Of a stretch of 64,000 bases of DNA, positions 40,386 through 49,346 are shown in pieces. The stretch's first letter is position 1. Each line of letters opens with the position of its first letter. The notes beneath the pieces were generated by a model. It saw only the letters and a program-made list of their open reading frames with translations, did no database searches and was not told the DNA's origin. Source of the stretch: Pseudoxanthomonas sp. J35 (GTDB taxonomy: Bacteria > Pseudomonadota > Gammaproteobacteria > Xanthomonadales > Xanthomonadaceae); the NCBI RefSeq assembly GCF_000513995.1, contig NZ_KI911335.1:37004-101003 (forward strand), in the 5' to 3' direction. The position numbers were made by a program, and so were the translations under genes.

Positions 40386-41336
40386 ATGAACCCCACCCAC
40401 GAGGCAGCGGTCCCCGCGCTGCGCGTGCGCGACTTGCGCAAGACCTACGACAACGGCGTCGAAGCGCTCAAGGGCGTGTCCCTGGACGTGATGCCCGGCG
40501 ACTTCTTCGCCCTGCTCGGCCCCAATGGCGCCGGCAAGTCCACCCTGATCGGCATCGTCAGCTCGCTGGTGAACCTGAGCTCCGGCTCGGTGGAGGTGTT
40601 CGGCACCGACCTGGTCGCCCGCCGCAGCGACGCCATGCGCCTGATCGGCCTGGTCCCCCAGGAGATCAACTTCAACCTGTTCGAACAGCCGTTCGACATC
40701 CTGGTCAACTACGCCGGCTTCTACGGCGTGCCGCGCAAGGAGGCCGAGGCGCTGGCCGAGGTCGAGCTGCGCCGCGCCCACCTGTGGGACAAGGCCAGGG
40801 TGATGAGCCGCACCCTGTCCGGCGGCATGAAGCGCCGGCTGATGATCGCCCGGGCGATGATGACCCGGCCCAGGCTGCTGATCCTGGACGAACCCACCGC
40901 CGGCGTGGACATCGAGATCCGCCGCGACATGTGGCGCGTGCTGCGCGAGATCAACGCCGCCGGCACCACCATCATCCTGACCACCCACTACCTGGAGGAA
41001 GCGGAGAACCTGTGCCGCAACCTCGCCATCATCGACCGCGGCACGATCGTCGAGCAGGGCCCGATGCGCACGCTGCTGGCCAAGCTCGACGTGGAAGGCT
41101 TCCTGTTCGACATCGACGGGACCCTGCCGGAACGGCTGCCGGCGATCGAGGGCACCACCCTGGTCGCGCTGGACGACCACACCCTGGACCTGGACATGCC
41201 GCGGGCGATGGACCTCAACCGCGTGTTCGCCGCGCTCGACGCCGCCGGCATCCGCGTCCGCTCCATGCGCACCAAGAGCAACCGCCTGGAAGAGCTGTTC
41301 GTGCGCCTGACCGGCAAGCAGCAGGAGGCCGCGTGA
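40386..41336 (+). CDS. yadG: ABC exporter ATP-binding protein, YadG-like
   Basis: 316 residues. Walker A GPNGAGKST, signature LSGGMKRRLMIARAM and Walker B LLILDEPTAG, plus the C-terminal extension that distinguishes YadG/NodI-type ATPases. It pairs with the permease downstream through a GTGA overlap (41333-41336). The substrate is unknown; related systems export polysaccharide or other lipophilic cargo. Confidence 0.88.
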   Translation: MNPTHEAAVPALRVRDLRKTYDNGVEALKGVSLDVMPGDFFALLGPNGAGKSTLIGIVSSLVNLSSGSVEVFGTDLVARRSDAMRLIGLVPQEINFNLFEQPFDILVNYAGFYGVPRKEAEALAEVELRRAHLWDKARVMSRTLSGGMKRRLMIARAMMTRPRLLILDEPTAGVDIEIRRDMWRVLREINAAGTTIILTTHYLEEAENLCRNLAIIDRGTIVEQGPMRTLLAKLDVEGFLFDIDGTLPERLPAIEGTTLVALDDHTLDLDMPRAMDLNRVFAALDAAGIRVRSMRTKSNRLEELFVRLTGKQQEAA

Positions 41337-42145
41337 AGGACACCGCCAACCCCGCCGTGGCCTCAGCGCGCAGCGACACCGCGCGCAACTGGATCGCGCT
41401 GGCCACGATCGTCCGCCGCGAGGTGCGGCGGATCCTGCGCATCTGGGGCCAGACCCTGGTGCCGCCGGCGATCACCATGACCCTGTACTTCCTGATCTTC
41501 GGCGGCCTGATCGGCTCGCGGATCGGCGAAATGGGTGGCTACAACTACATGCAGTTCATCGTCCCCGGCCTGGTGATGATGAGCGTGATCCAGAACAGCT
41601 ACGGCAACATCTCCTCCTCGTTCTTCGGCGCCAAGTTCGGCCGCCACGTCGAGGAGCTGCTGGTCAGCCCGATGCCGAACTGGGTGATCCTGTGGGGCTA
41701 CGTCGCCGGCGCGGTGCTGCGCGGGCTGATGGTCGGCGTGATCGTGCTGGGCATCGCCATGTGCTTCACCCCGGTGCGCGTGCCGCATCCGTTCGTGACG
41801 CTGAGCACCGTGCTGCTGGGCGCGACGATCTTCTCCCTGGCCGGCTTCGTCAACGCCGTGTACGCGAAGAAGTTCGACGACGTGGCGATCGTGCCGACCT
41901 TCATCCTCACTCCGCTGACCTACCTGGGCGGCGTGTTCTATTCGGTGACCCTGCTGCCGGGCTGGGCGCAGGCGGCAACCCACGCCAACCCGATCTTCTA
42001 CATGGTCAACGCGTTCCGCTACGGCCTGCTCGGCACCTCCGACGTGCCGCTGTGGGTGGCCTACGCGCTGATGCTCGGCTTCACCGCCGCCCTCGCCATC
42101 CTGTCGCTGTGGCTGCTGCGCCGCGGCGTGGGCCTGCGCAGCTGA
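41333..42145 (+). CDS. yadH: ABC-2 exporter permease, YadH-like
   Basis: 270 residues from the overlapping GTG. Six membrane segments and the ABC-2 block FFGAKFGRHVEELLVSPM are present, with the late GLRS terminus. It forms the channel for the YadG ATPase. The gene ends 10 bases before the panE-like ATG, so the three are likely co-transcribed. Confidence 0.88.
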   Translation: MKDTANPAVASARSDTARNWIALATIVRREVRRILRIWGQTLVPPAITMTLYFLIFGGLIGSRIGEMGGYNYMQFIVPGLVMMSVIQNSYGNISSSFFGAKFGRHVEELLVSPMPNWVILWGYVAGAVLRGLMVGVIVLGIAMCFTPVRVPHPFVTLSTVLLGATIFSLAGFVNAVYAKKFDDVAIVPTFILTPLTYLGGVFYSVTLLPGWAQAATHANPIFYMVNAFRYGLLGTSDVPLWVAYALMLGFTAALAILSLWLLRRGVGLRS

Positions 42146-42155
42146 GGCGGCGGCG

Positions 42156-43103
42156 ATGCGCATCCTCGTGCTCGGCGCCGGCGGTACCGGTGGCTACTTC
42201 GGCGGGCGCCTGGCCCGGTCCGGCGCGGACGTGACCTTCCTGGTGCGGCCGGCGCGCGCGGCGCTGCTGCGCGAGCACGGCCTGCGCATCCGCAGCCCGC
42301 TGGGCGACGCCGACCTGGCGGTGGCCTGCACCACCGCCGACGAACTGCCCGCGCTGGCGGCGGCCAGGCCGTTCGACCTGGTGCTGCTGGCCTGCAAGGC
42401 CTACGACCTGGACAGCGCGATCGAGGCCGTGGCCCCGGCGATGGGCCCAGCCACCACCCTGCTGCCGATCCTCAACGGGCTGCTCCACTACCAGGCGCTG
42501 GACGCGCGCTTCGGCCGCCAACGCGTGCTCGGCGGGCTGTGCTTCATCAGCGCCACCCTCGGCGCGGATGGATCGATCCTGCACCTGGGCCGGCCGGCCT
42601 CGATCACCTTCGGCGAACGCGACGGCGGCAGCAGCGCCCGCGTCGACGGCTTCGCCGCGGCGTGCGCGCAGGCCGGCATCGACCATCGCGCCACGCCGGA
42701 CATCGCCCAGGAACAGTGGATCAAGTTCAGCTTCCTCGCCACGCTGGCCGCCGGCACCTGCCTGATGCGCGCCAGCGTGGGCGCCATCGTCGCCACCGGA
42801 GGCGGCGCGGAGTTCATGGCCGCGCTGCACGAGGAATGCCTGGTGGTGGCCGCGGCCGAAGGCCAGCCGGTACCGGAGAAGGCGCGCGGCATCGCCCGCG
42901 CCAGCCTGGTGCAGGAAGGTTCGGACGTGAAGGCCTCGATGCTTCGCGACCTGGAAGCCGGGCAGCCCGTGGAAGCGGCGCACATCGTCGGCGACATGCT
43001 GCACCGCGCCCGCGCCGCCGGCCTGGCCACTCCGCTGCTGCAGGCCGCCTGGGTGCACCTGCAGGTCTACCAGGCCGGCCGGGCCGCCAACCGCCCGGCC
43101 TGA
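42156..43103 (+). CDS. 2-dehydropantoate 2-reductase family protein
   Basis: 315 residues. An N-terminal Rossmann fold begins MRILVLGAGGTGGYFGGRLA (GxGGxG), with KAYDL around 84-88, and the C-terminal helical domain has the ketopantoate reductase pattern KASMLRDLEAGQPVEAAHIVGDM. PanE reduces ketopantoate in coenzyme A synthesis, but many paralogues exist, so the precise substrate is uncertain and the symbol is withheld. Confidence 0.85.
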   Translation: MRILVLGAGGTGGYFGGRLARSGADVTFLVRPARAALLREHGLRIRSPLGDADLAVACTTADELPALAAARPFDLVLLACKAYDLDSAIEAVAPAMGPATTLLPILNGLLHYQALDARFGRQRVLGGLCFISATLGADGSILHLGRPASITFGERDGGSSARVDGFAAACAQAGIDHRATPDIAQEQWIKFSFLATLAAGTCLMRASVGAIVATGGGAEFMAALHEECLVVAAAEGQPVPEKARGIARASLVQEGSDVKASMLRDLEAGQPVEAAHIVGDMLHRARAAGLATPLLQAAWVHLQVYQAGRAANRPA

Positions 43104-43183
43104 CGCCCCCGCGGCGGCCGCTGCACTGGACGGTCAACTACCTCACGCTGAAGCCGGAACTGCGCCGCTGAGCGGCCCGGCCG

Positions 43184-43987
43184 TCAGGGTAGGCGGAAGA
43201 AGGCCCGTGCCGTCGCGGTGCTCGCCGCCGCGACGGCCTCCACGGCCTCGCCGCGGTCGCGCGCCAGTTCCTCGACGATGTGCGGCAGGAAGGCCGGCTC
43301 GTTGCGCCGGTCCTTGGGCATCGGCCTGAGCGTGCGCGGCAGCAGGTAGGGCGCGTCGGTCTCCACCATCAGCCGGTTGGCGGGGATGTTCCTGACGATC
43401 TCGCGCAGGTGCTGGCCGCGGCGTTCGTCGCACAGCCAGCCGGTGATGCCGATGTGCCAGTCCTGGTCCAGGTAGTCGAACAGCTCCTCGCGGGTGCCGG
43501 TGAAGCAGTGCACCACCGCCGGGCCATGGCGGCCGTCGAACTGCTTCATGATCGCCATGAAGTCCGCGTGCGCATCGCGCTGGTGCAGGAACAGCGGCTT
43601 GGGATTGCCGGCCGCCGCCAGGTCGGCGGCGAGCTGCAGCTGGCGTTCGAACGCGCGGCGCTGCGCCGGGCGCGGCGAGAAGTCGCGGAAGTAGTCCAGC
43701 CCGCACTCGCCCACCGCCACCACTTCGGCATGCGCGTGCAGCGCGCGCAGCTCGGCGTCGCATTCTTCGGTGTACTCGGTGGCGTGGTGCGGATGCACGC
43801 CGGCGGTGGCGTACAGCATGCCCGGATGACGGCGGGCCAGTTCCAGCGCCTGCGGGTTGTGCTCGCGGCTGGCGCCGGTGACCACCATCTGCCCCACCCC
43901 GGCCTCGCGCGCGCGCTGCAGGACCGCGTCCAGGTCGTGGCCGAAGCTTTCGTGGGTGAGGTTGGCGCCGATATCGACCAGTTGCAT
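43184..43987 (-). CDS. tatD: TatD-family metal-dependent DNase
   Basis: 267 residues. The N-terminus DIGANLTHESF is the TatD subgroup form. The metal ligands GVHPHHATEY, GECGLDYFRDF, FLHQRDAHADF, HCFTGTREE and MVETDAPYL are all present. TatD has 3'-5' exonuclease activity linked to repair and turnover. The ATG at 43987 begins this motif; the much longer upstream frame runs across hrpB and is a shadow. It is divergent from hrpB. Confidence 0.93.
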   Translation of the reverse strand: MQLVDIGANLTHESFGHDLDAVLQRAREAGVGQMVVTGASREHNPQALELARRHPGMLYATAGVHPHHATEYTEECDAELRALHAHAEVVAVGECGLDYFRDFSPRPAQRRAFERQLQLAADLAAAGNPKPLFLHQRDAHADFMAIMKQFDGRHGPAVVHCFTGTREELFDYLDQDWHIGITGWLCDERRGQHLREIVRNIPANRLMVETDAPYLLPRTLRPMPKDRRNEPAFLPHIVEELARDRGEAVEAVAAASTATARAFFRLP

Positions 43988-44077
43988 GGAACGTCCGCTC
44001 GCGAAAACGCGCATTTTACCCGGGCGTCGGACCGCGGTTCCCGCGCCGGGCCCGCGGGCGACTATCATCGCCGGCCC

Positions 44078-46573
44078 ATGCAGTTCCCCATCAGCCCGCT
44101 GCTGCCCGCGATCCGGGACAGCCTCGCCGCGCACCCGCGCCTGGTGCTCGAGGCTCCTCCCGGCGCCGGCAAGACCACCCAGGTGCCACTGGCCCTGCTC
44201 GATGTGCCGTGGCTGCAGGGCCAGCGCATCGTGATGCTGGAACCGCGCCGGGTGGCCGCGCGCAGCGCCGCCATGTTCATGGCCCGGCAGCTGGGCGAGG
44301 AGGTGGGGCAGACCGTCGGCTACCGGATCCGCTTCGAGAACCGGGTGTCGGCGCAGACCCGGATCGAGGTGGTCACCGAGGGCATCCTGGCCCGGATGAT
44401 CCAGGACGATCCGCTGCTGGAAGGGGTCGGCGCCCTGCTGTTCGACGAGTTCCACGAGCGCCACCTGTCCGCCGACCTCGGCCTGGCCCTGGCCCTGGAC
44501 GTGCAGGCGCAACTGCGCGAGGACCTGCGCGTGGTGGTCATGTCGGCCACCCTGGATGGCGAGCGCCTGGCGCGTTTCCTCGACGCCCCGCGCCTGTCCA
44601 GCGAGGGCCGTTCCTTCCCGGTGGAGATCAGCCACTTCCCGGCGCGGCGCGAGGAGTCGCTGGAGGCGCAGGCGCGGCGCGCGGTGGAGCAGGCGCTGGC
44701 GAAGCACCCGGGCGACGTGCTGGTGTTCCTGCCCGGGCAGCGCGAGATCGCGCGGGTGGGCGCGGCGCTGGACGCGGCGGCCCTGCCCGGCGACGTCGAA
44801 GTGCTGGCCCTGCACGGCGAACTGCCGGTGGAGCAGCAGTCGAAGGTGCTGCAGCCGGCGCCCGACGGGCGCCGCCGGGTGGTGCTGGCGACCAACGTCG
44901 CCGAATCCTCGGTGACCCTGCCCGGCGTGCGCGTGGTGATCGACTCCGGCCTGGCGCGCGAACCGCGCTTCGATCCCAACAGCGGCTTCTCGCGGCTGGA
45001 CGCGGTGGCCATCTCGCAGGCCTCGGCCGACCAGCGCGCCGGCCGCGCCGGCCGCGTGGCCGAGGGCTGGGCCTGGCGGCTGTGGCCGGAGTCCCAGCGT
45101 CTGGAGGCGCAGCGCCGCCCGGAGATGGCCCAGGTCGAACTGGCCGGGCTGGCGCTGGAACTGGCCGCCTGGGGCAGCGACGAACTGCGCTTCGTCGACC
45201 CGCCGCCGCCGGGCGCGCTGGCCGCCGCACGCGAGCTGCTGCAGCGCCTGGGCGCGCTGGACGGCAACGCGATCACCGCCCTGGGCCGGCGCATGCTGGC
45301 CTTGGGCACGCATCCGCGGCTGGCGGCGATGCTGCTGGCCGCGCGCAGCCCGCGCGAGCAGGCGCTGGCCGCCGACCTGGCCGCGCTGCTGGAAGCGCGC
45401 GACCCGCTGCGCAGCCGCAGCGACGCGGCGGCCGAACGCTGGCGCGCGCTGGCCGCGTTCCGCGGCGGGCGCATGCCGGCCGATGCCAGCCGTTCTGCAC
45501 TGGCCGCGCTCGACGCGGCGGCGAAGCAGTGGCGCCGCCGCCTGCGCTGCGAATCCGCGCCGCCGGCCGACATCGAGGCGCACGAACTGGGCGACCTGCT
45601 CGCCCACGCCTTTCCCGACCGCATCGCCGCCCGGCATCCGTCCGACCCGCTGCGCTACCAGCTGGCCAACGGCCGCATGGCGCGGTTGTTCGAGGACAGC
45701 GCGCTGCGTGGCGAGCCCTGGCTGGTCGCCAGCGAACTGCGCTTCGAGGCGCGCGGCGACGCCCTGCTGCTGCGCGCCGCGCCGGTGGACGAGGCGCGCC
45801 TGCGCGCCGATTTCCCCGCCCGCTTCGTCGAGGAGGAAGGCGCGGTCTGGGACGCCGGGCGCCGCGCCCTGCTGGCCCGGCGCGAATCGCGCTTCGACCG
45901 CATCGTGCTCGACAGCCGCCCCGCCGGCCGCGTCGACCCGGCGCAGGCCGCGCAGGCGCTGACCGCCGCGGTGCGCGAGCTGGGCCTGGACGCGCTGCCA
46001 TGGACCGAAGGCCTGCGCCAGTGGCAGGCGCGCGCGGTATCGCTGCGCCAGTGGATGCCGGAGCTCGGCCTGCCCGACCTCGGCGACGCCGCCCTGCTGG
46101 CGACGCTGGACGACTGGCTGACGCCCGCCTTCGCCGGCAAGACCCGCCTGGACGCGCTGTCGGAAGAGGAACTGGGCGAGGCGCTGAAGTCGCCGCTGGA
46201 GTGGAGCCAGCGCCAGCAGCTGGACCGCCTCGCCCCGGTGCGGATCACCGTGCCCTCGGGCATGGAGCGGCACATCGAATACGCCCTGGACCATGAAGGC
46301 CAGGCGCAGCCGCCGGTGCTGGCGGTGAAGCTGCAGGAGCTGTTCGGCCTGGCCGATACCCCGCGCATCGCCGATGGCCGCGTGCCGCTGACCTTGCACC
46401 TGCTCTCCCCCGGCGGCCGCCCGCTGCAGGTCACCCAGGACCTGCGCGGTTTCTGGGACCGGACCTACCCGGAGGTGAAGAAGGAGATGAAGGGGCGGTA
46501 TCCGAAGCATCCGTGGCCGGACGACCCCTGGACCGCCACGGCCACGCACCGCGCAAAGCCGCGGGGCACGTGA
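44078..46573 (+). CDS. hrpB: ATP-dependent RNA helicase HrpB
   Basis: 831 residues, normal for HrpB. Walker A APPGAGKTTQ, DEAH-box variant DEFHERH, SATLDG, then helicase C-terminal and HrpB-specific domains ending PKHPWPDDPWTA. A TATCAT hexamer (44063-44068) ends 9 bases before the ATG and no good ribosome binding site is seen. It is divergent from tatD. Its biological role is poorly known. Confidence 0.94.
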   Translation: MQFPISPLLPAIRDSLAAHPRLVLEAPPGAGKTTQVPLALLDVPWLQGQRIVMLEPRRVAARSAAMFMARQLGEEVGQTVGYRIRFENRVSAQTRIEVVTEGILARMIQDDPLLEGVGALLFDEFHERHLSADLGLALALDVQAQLREDLRVVVMSATLDGERLARFLDAPRLSSEGRSFPVEISHFPARREESLEAQARRAVEQALAKHPGDVLVFLPGQREIARVGAALDAAALPGDVEVLALHGELPVEQQSKVLQPAPDGRRRVVLATNVAESSVTLPGVRVVIDSGLAREPRFDPNSGFSRLDAVAISQASADQRAGRAGRVAEGWAWRLWPESQRLEAQRRPEMAQVELAGLALELAAWGSDELRFVDPPPPGALAAARELLQRLGALDGNAITALGRRMLALGTHPRLAAMLLAARSPREQALAADLAALLEARDPLRSRSDAAAERWRALAAFRGGRMPADASRSALAALDAAAKQWRRRLRCESAPPADIEAHELGDLLAHAFPDRIAARHPSDPLRYQLANGRMARLFEDSALRGEPWLVASELRFEARGDALLLRAAPVDEARLRADFPARFVEEEGAVWDAGRRALLARRESRFDRIVLDSRPAGRVDPAQAAQALTAAVRELGLDALPWTEGLRQWQARAVSLRQWMPELGLPDLGDAALLATLDDWLTPAFAGKTRLDALSEEELGEALKSPLEWSQRQQLDRLAPVRITVPSGMERHIEYALDHEGQAQPPVLAVKLQELFGLADTPRIADGRVPLTLHLLSPGGRPLQVTQDLRGFWDRTYPEVKKEMKGRYPKHPWPDDPWTATATHRAKPRGT

Positions 46574-46809
46574 CGGTCCCGTCGCCTGTGGCGACGGCGC
46601 GGCGGGCGGGACTCCGGGGGAGGCGTCCTGGCGCGGCTGAACTGCAGTTGCATGCCCGCGCGGCGCGGATGCGCTGTCGCCGACGACGGTGTAGCGTGAT
46701 GGCACGGCATGGACGCTCCGGCGCGCGGCCTCGGCGGCGCCACTGACGTTCCATGCACGGCCCGTCGCCGATACTGGCGGCGTCCCCCTTTCCCGCCACG
46801 GATTGCGCC

Positions 46810-47199
46810 ATGAGCAAGATGACCATCATCACCGACCGCGCGATGGAGCTGGCCGAGCAGGCCGGCGCCGGACTGCGCAATGCCGGTGCCAGCCTGCGCG
46901 ACGCCGGCGTCGGTGCCGAGCAGTGGATCCGCACTGGAGCCGCGCTGGGCGCGGCCAAGGCCGGCTTCAACGTCGCCCGCGGCACCGTGCGCCGGCACCC
47001 GGTCGCGGTGGCCGCCGCCGCTGCGGTGGTCGGCGCCGGCGTGCTGGCCTACGTGATGTACCGCAAGCGTCGCCAGGAGGAGCGGCAGGCGCCGATCGAC
47101 GGCCAGTCGCGGCGCGTCAGCCGCGAAGGCAACGGTGCCCCGCGCGCCCGTCCGCGCGCGCGCCGCGCTTCGGGCGCGAACGACACCGCCAGCACCTGA
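46810..47199 (+). CDS. Small membrane protein of unknown function
   Basis: 129 residues. An amphipathic N-terminal half (EQAGAGLRNAGASLRDAG) precedes a single hydrophobic segment (about 62-82, HPVAVAAAAAVVGAGVLAYVMY) and a highly basic, Arg-rich tail. The arrangement recalls membrane-anchored ribosome- or DNA-associated (DUF883-like) proteins, but I cannot assign it. The ATG at 46810 (MSKMTIITDRAMEL) is the natural start. A 236-base gap lies upstream, after hrpB. Confidence 0.6.
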   Translation: MSKMTIITDRAMELAEQAGAGLRNAGASLRDAGVGAEQWIRTGAALGAAKAGFNVARGTVRRHPVAVAAAAAVVGAGVLAYVMYRKRRQEERQAPIDGQSRRVSREGNGAPRARPRARRASGANDTAST

Positions 47200-47214
47200 G
47201 CCCAGGCGCGGCGG

Positions 47215-47787
47215 TTACGCCGCGCCGTCCACCCGGTGCCAGCTGCCGGGCGGCAGCCAGCCCGCGTCCGGCCCCTGCCCCGTGGCCAGCCGGTGCCGGC
47301 CGATCGCCACGCGCACCAGCCGCAGCGTCGGCAGGCCGACGGCGGCGGTCATGCGCCGCACCTGGCGGTTGCGGCCTTCGCTGATGACCAGTTCCAGCCA
47401 GGCGTCGGGCACGGTCTTGCGGTAGCGCACCGGCGGATCGCGCGGCCACAGTCGGGGCGCCGGATCGAGCCGCCGTACCTTCGCCGGCCGGGTCGGCCCG
47501 TCGTTGAGCACCACGCCCTCGCGCAGGGCCTGCAGCTGTTCCGGCCGTGGATCGCCTTCCACCTGCACCCAGTAGGTCTTCGGCAGCTTGTGCCGCGGAT
47601 CGGTCAGGCGGTGCGCGAGCGCGCCGTCGTCGGTCAGCAGCAGCAGCCCTTCGCTGTCGTGGTCCAGGCGCCCGGCCGCATACACGCCCGCCGGCAGGCC
47701 GAAGCCGGCCAGGGTCGGCCGCGGCGGCACGCTGCGGTCGGTGAACTGGCACAGCACCCCGTAGGGCTTGTTGAACGCGATCAGCAT
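47215..47787 (-). CDS. rluE: 23S rRNA pseudouridine synthase RluE
   Basis: 190 residues, short like RluE with no S4 domain. The catalytic motif is AAGRLDHDSEGLLLLT with the nucleophile D42, and the C-terminal motif ISEGRNRQVRRMTAAVGLPT follows. RluE makes pseudouridine 2457 of 23S rRNA. It converges on the small membrane protein gene. Confidence 0.9.
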   Translation of the reverse strand: MLIAFNKPYGVLCQFTDRSVPPRPTLAGFGLPAGVYAAGRLDHDSEGLLLLTDDGALAHRLTDPRHKLPKTYWVQVEGDPRPEQLQALREGVVLNDGPTRPAKVRRLDPAPRLWPRDPPVRYRKTVPDAWLELVISEGRNRQVRRMTAAVGLPTLRLVRVAIGRHRLATGQGPDAGWLPPGSWHRVDGAA

Positions 47788-47827
47788 CCCGGCGGCGACT
47801 GCGGGGTGGAACGGTGCGGCATCGCGC

Positions 47828-48127
47828 TCAGTCCTGCGCCAGGCCGTGGCCGCCCAACGGCCGCGTCAGCACGTGCGAGTCGAAGCCGGCGATCAGCGGC
47901 CGCGCACGGCTGATCGCTTCGCGCACCGCGGGCAGCTGCAGCGAGGCTTCATGGCTGGCGGCGTTGTCCCAGACTTCGGTGATCCACAGCGCGTCCTCGT
48001 CGTCCGGGTCCTCGGAGACGACGTAACTGAGGCAACCGGGCATGGCGCGGATGCCGTCGAGCAGGATCGCGGCCAGTTCATCGCGGTTGCCGGGGGTGGC
48101 GCGCAGGCGCCCGATGAGTCCGTGCAT
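47828..48127 (-). CDS. Antibiotic biosynthesis monooxygenase-domain protein
   Basis: A 99-residue single ABM domain (ferredoxin-like fold) with the pattern MPGCLSYVVSEDPDDEDALWITEVWDNAASHEASL. Small ABM proteins are quinol or heme-related monooxygenases, or have no known activity. It lies 40 bases upstream of rluE in the same direction. The substrate is unknown. Confidence 0.8.
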   Translation of the reverse strand: MHGLIGRLRATPGNRDELAAILLDGIRAMPGCLSYVVSEDPDDEDALWITEVWDNAASHEASLQLPAVREAISRARPLIAGFDSHVLTRPLGGHGLAQD

Positions 48128-48216
48128 GGGGGGGCTCCGATGGGGGAGCGGAGAGGGGGAGAGCGCTGGCGCGTCACGGAAGCGCGGCCGCGGCGCCGGC
48201 GCTCTCGCTCTTCATT

Positions 48217-49080
48217 TCATTCCCGGGGCGGCTTCACGAAGCGCAGGGTCATGCGGTCGCTCTCGCCGATGGCCTGGTACTTCGCGCGGTCGGCCTCGTC
48301 GTGGTTGTTGGACGGCGGCAGCGTCCACACGCCGTTCGGGTGGTCCTTGCTGTCGCGCGGGTTGGCGTTGACCTCGCTGCTGCCGGCCAGTTCGAAGCCG
48401 GCGGCCTTCGCCAGCGCGATTACCTGGTCCTGGCCGACGTAGCCGCTCCTGTCGTCGGCCGGCACGTCGCCCTTGGCACGGTGCTCGACCACGCCCAGCA
48501 CGCCGCCGGGCTTGAGCACCTCGTAGAAGCCCTTGAACATGCCCTCGGCCTGGCCGGCGCTGCGCCAGTTGTGCACGTTGCGGAAGGTCAGGACCATGTC
48601 GGCCGAACCGGCCGGGCCGAACACCGGCGCCTTCGGGTCGTAGGCCACGACCTCGGCCTTGCCGAACTGTTCCGGCGCATCGGCGAACTTCTTCGCCAGG
48701 CCGTCCTTGCTGCGCTGGTAGTAATCGCGCTGACGTTCGACCTCGAACACGCCCGGATCGACGATCGCGGCGACGTACTGGCCGCGATCGCGCAGGTACG
48801 GCGCCAGGATCTCGCTGTACCAGCCGCCGCCGGGGGTAATCTCGACCACGCGCATGTCCGGGCGGATGCCGAAGAACGCCAGGGTCTGGCCGGGATGGCG
48901 GTACGGGTCGCGCGCGGTGTTGGCCGGGTCGCGCCAGCTGCCGTCGATCGCCGCCTGCAGGGCCGCGTCGGGCGCCGGCAGGGTGGCGCTGTCGGCCGGC
49001 TTGGTCGCCTGCGCCAGCGGCGCGGCGAAGGCAAGGGACACCGCCAGCAGGCAGGCGCGGGAAAGCGGCGTGCGGATCAT
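48217..49080 (-). CDS. Secreted class I SAM-dependent methyltransferase-like protein
   Basis: 287 residues with a signal peptide (MIRTPLSRACLLAVSLAFAAPLAQA), so apparently exported. The methyltransferase fold has motif I VVEITPGGGWYSEIL, YDPKAP, ADMVLTFRNVHNW and a late LKPGGVLGVVEHRA. Export of a SAM-dependent enzyme is odd because SAM is cytoplasmic. Related predicted proteins are common in xanthomonads and their function is not established. Confidence 0.75.
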   Translation of the reverse strand: MIRTPLSRACLLAVSLAFAAPLAQATKPADSATLPAPDAALQAAIDGSWRDPANTARDPYRHPGQTLAFFGIRPDMRVVEITPGGGWYSEILAPYLRDRGQYVAAIVDPGVFEVERQRDYYQRSKDGLAKKFADAPEQFGKAEVVAYDPKAPVFGPAGSADMVLTFRNVHNWRSAGQAEGMFKGFYEVLKPGGVLGVVEHRAKGDVPADDRSGYVGQDQVIALAKAAGFELAGSSEVNANPRDSKDHPNGVWTLPPSNNHDEADRAKYQAIGESDRMTLRFVKPPRE

Positions 49081-49146
49081 GGGCAGGCTCCAGTAGATCG
49101 GTGCGGCGAGACTAGCACTAAGGCCGGGATTGGGGATTCTTTGAGG

Positions 49147-49261
49147 CCGTGATTCGGGATTGGTGATTCGTGATTCGTGAAAGCGGAGCCGTCGGAGCAC
49201 ATGGGCGGGACAGCGACCTGACGGGCTGTTGCTCTCCCCGATCACCAATCCCCAATCACGG
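49147..49261. repeat. Inverted GATT-type interspersed repeat
   Basis: A 22-base arm at 49147-49168 and its complement at 49240-49261 match at 20 positions, forming a large stem with a 71-base loop. The left side is built of 7-base units of the form GATT(C/G)G(G/T). Such GATTCGGGATTGG arrays occur repeatedly between genes in Lysobacter-type genomes. It stands between the methyltransferase start and aceK end. Confidence 0.65.
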
Positions 49262-49346
49262 CTCTTCAAGCCAATCGCAAAGCGTCGGGGTACGGCGGCG
49301 TGTCGGGCCATTCGCCGCGGCGCAGCGCGGACTGCAGGGTGCGCCA

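Noticed and set aside
43184..46705. An 1173-codon minus-strand frame ending with TatD
   Set aside because: Only the last 267 residues from the ATG at 43987 are TatD; the rest is the antisense shadow of hrpB.
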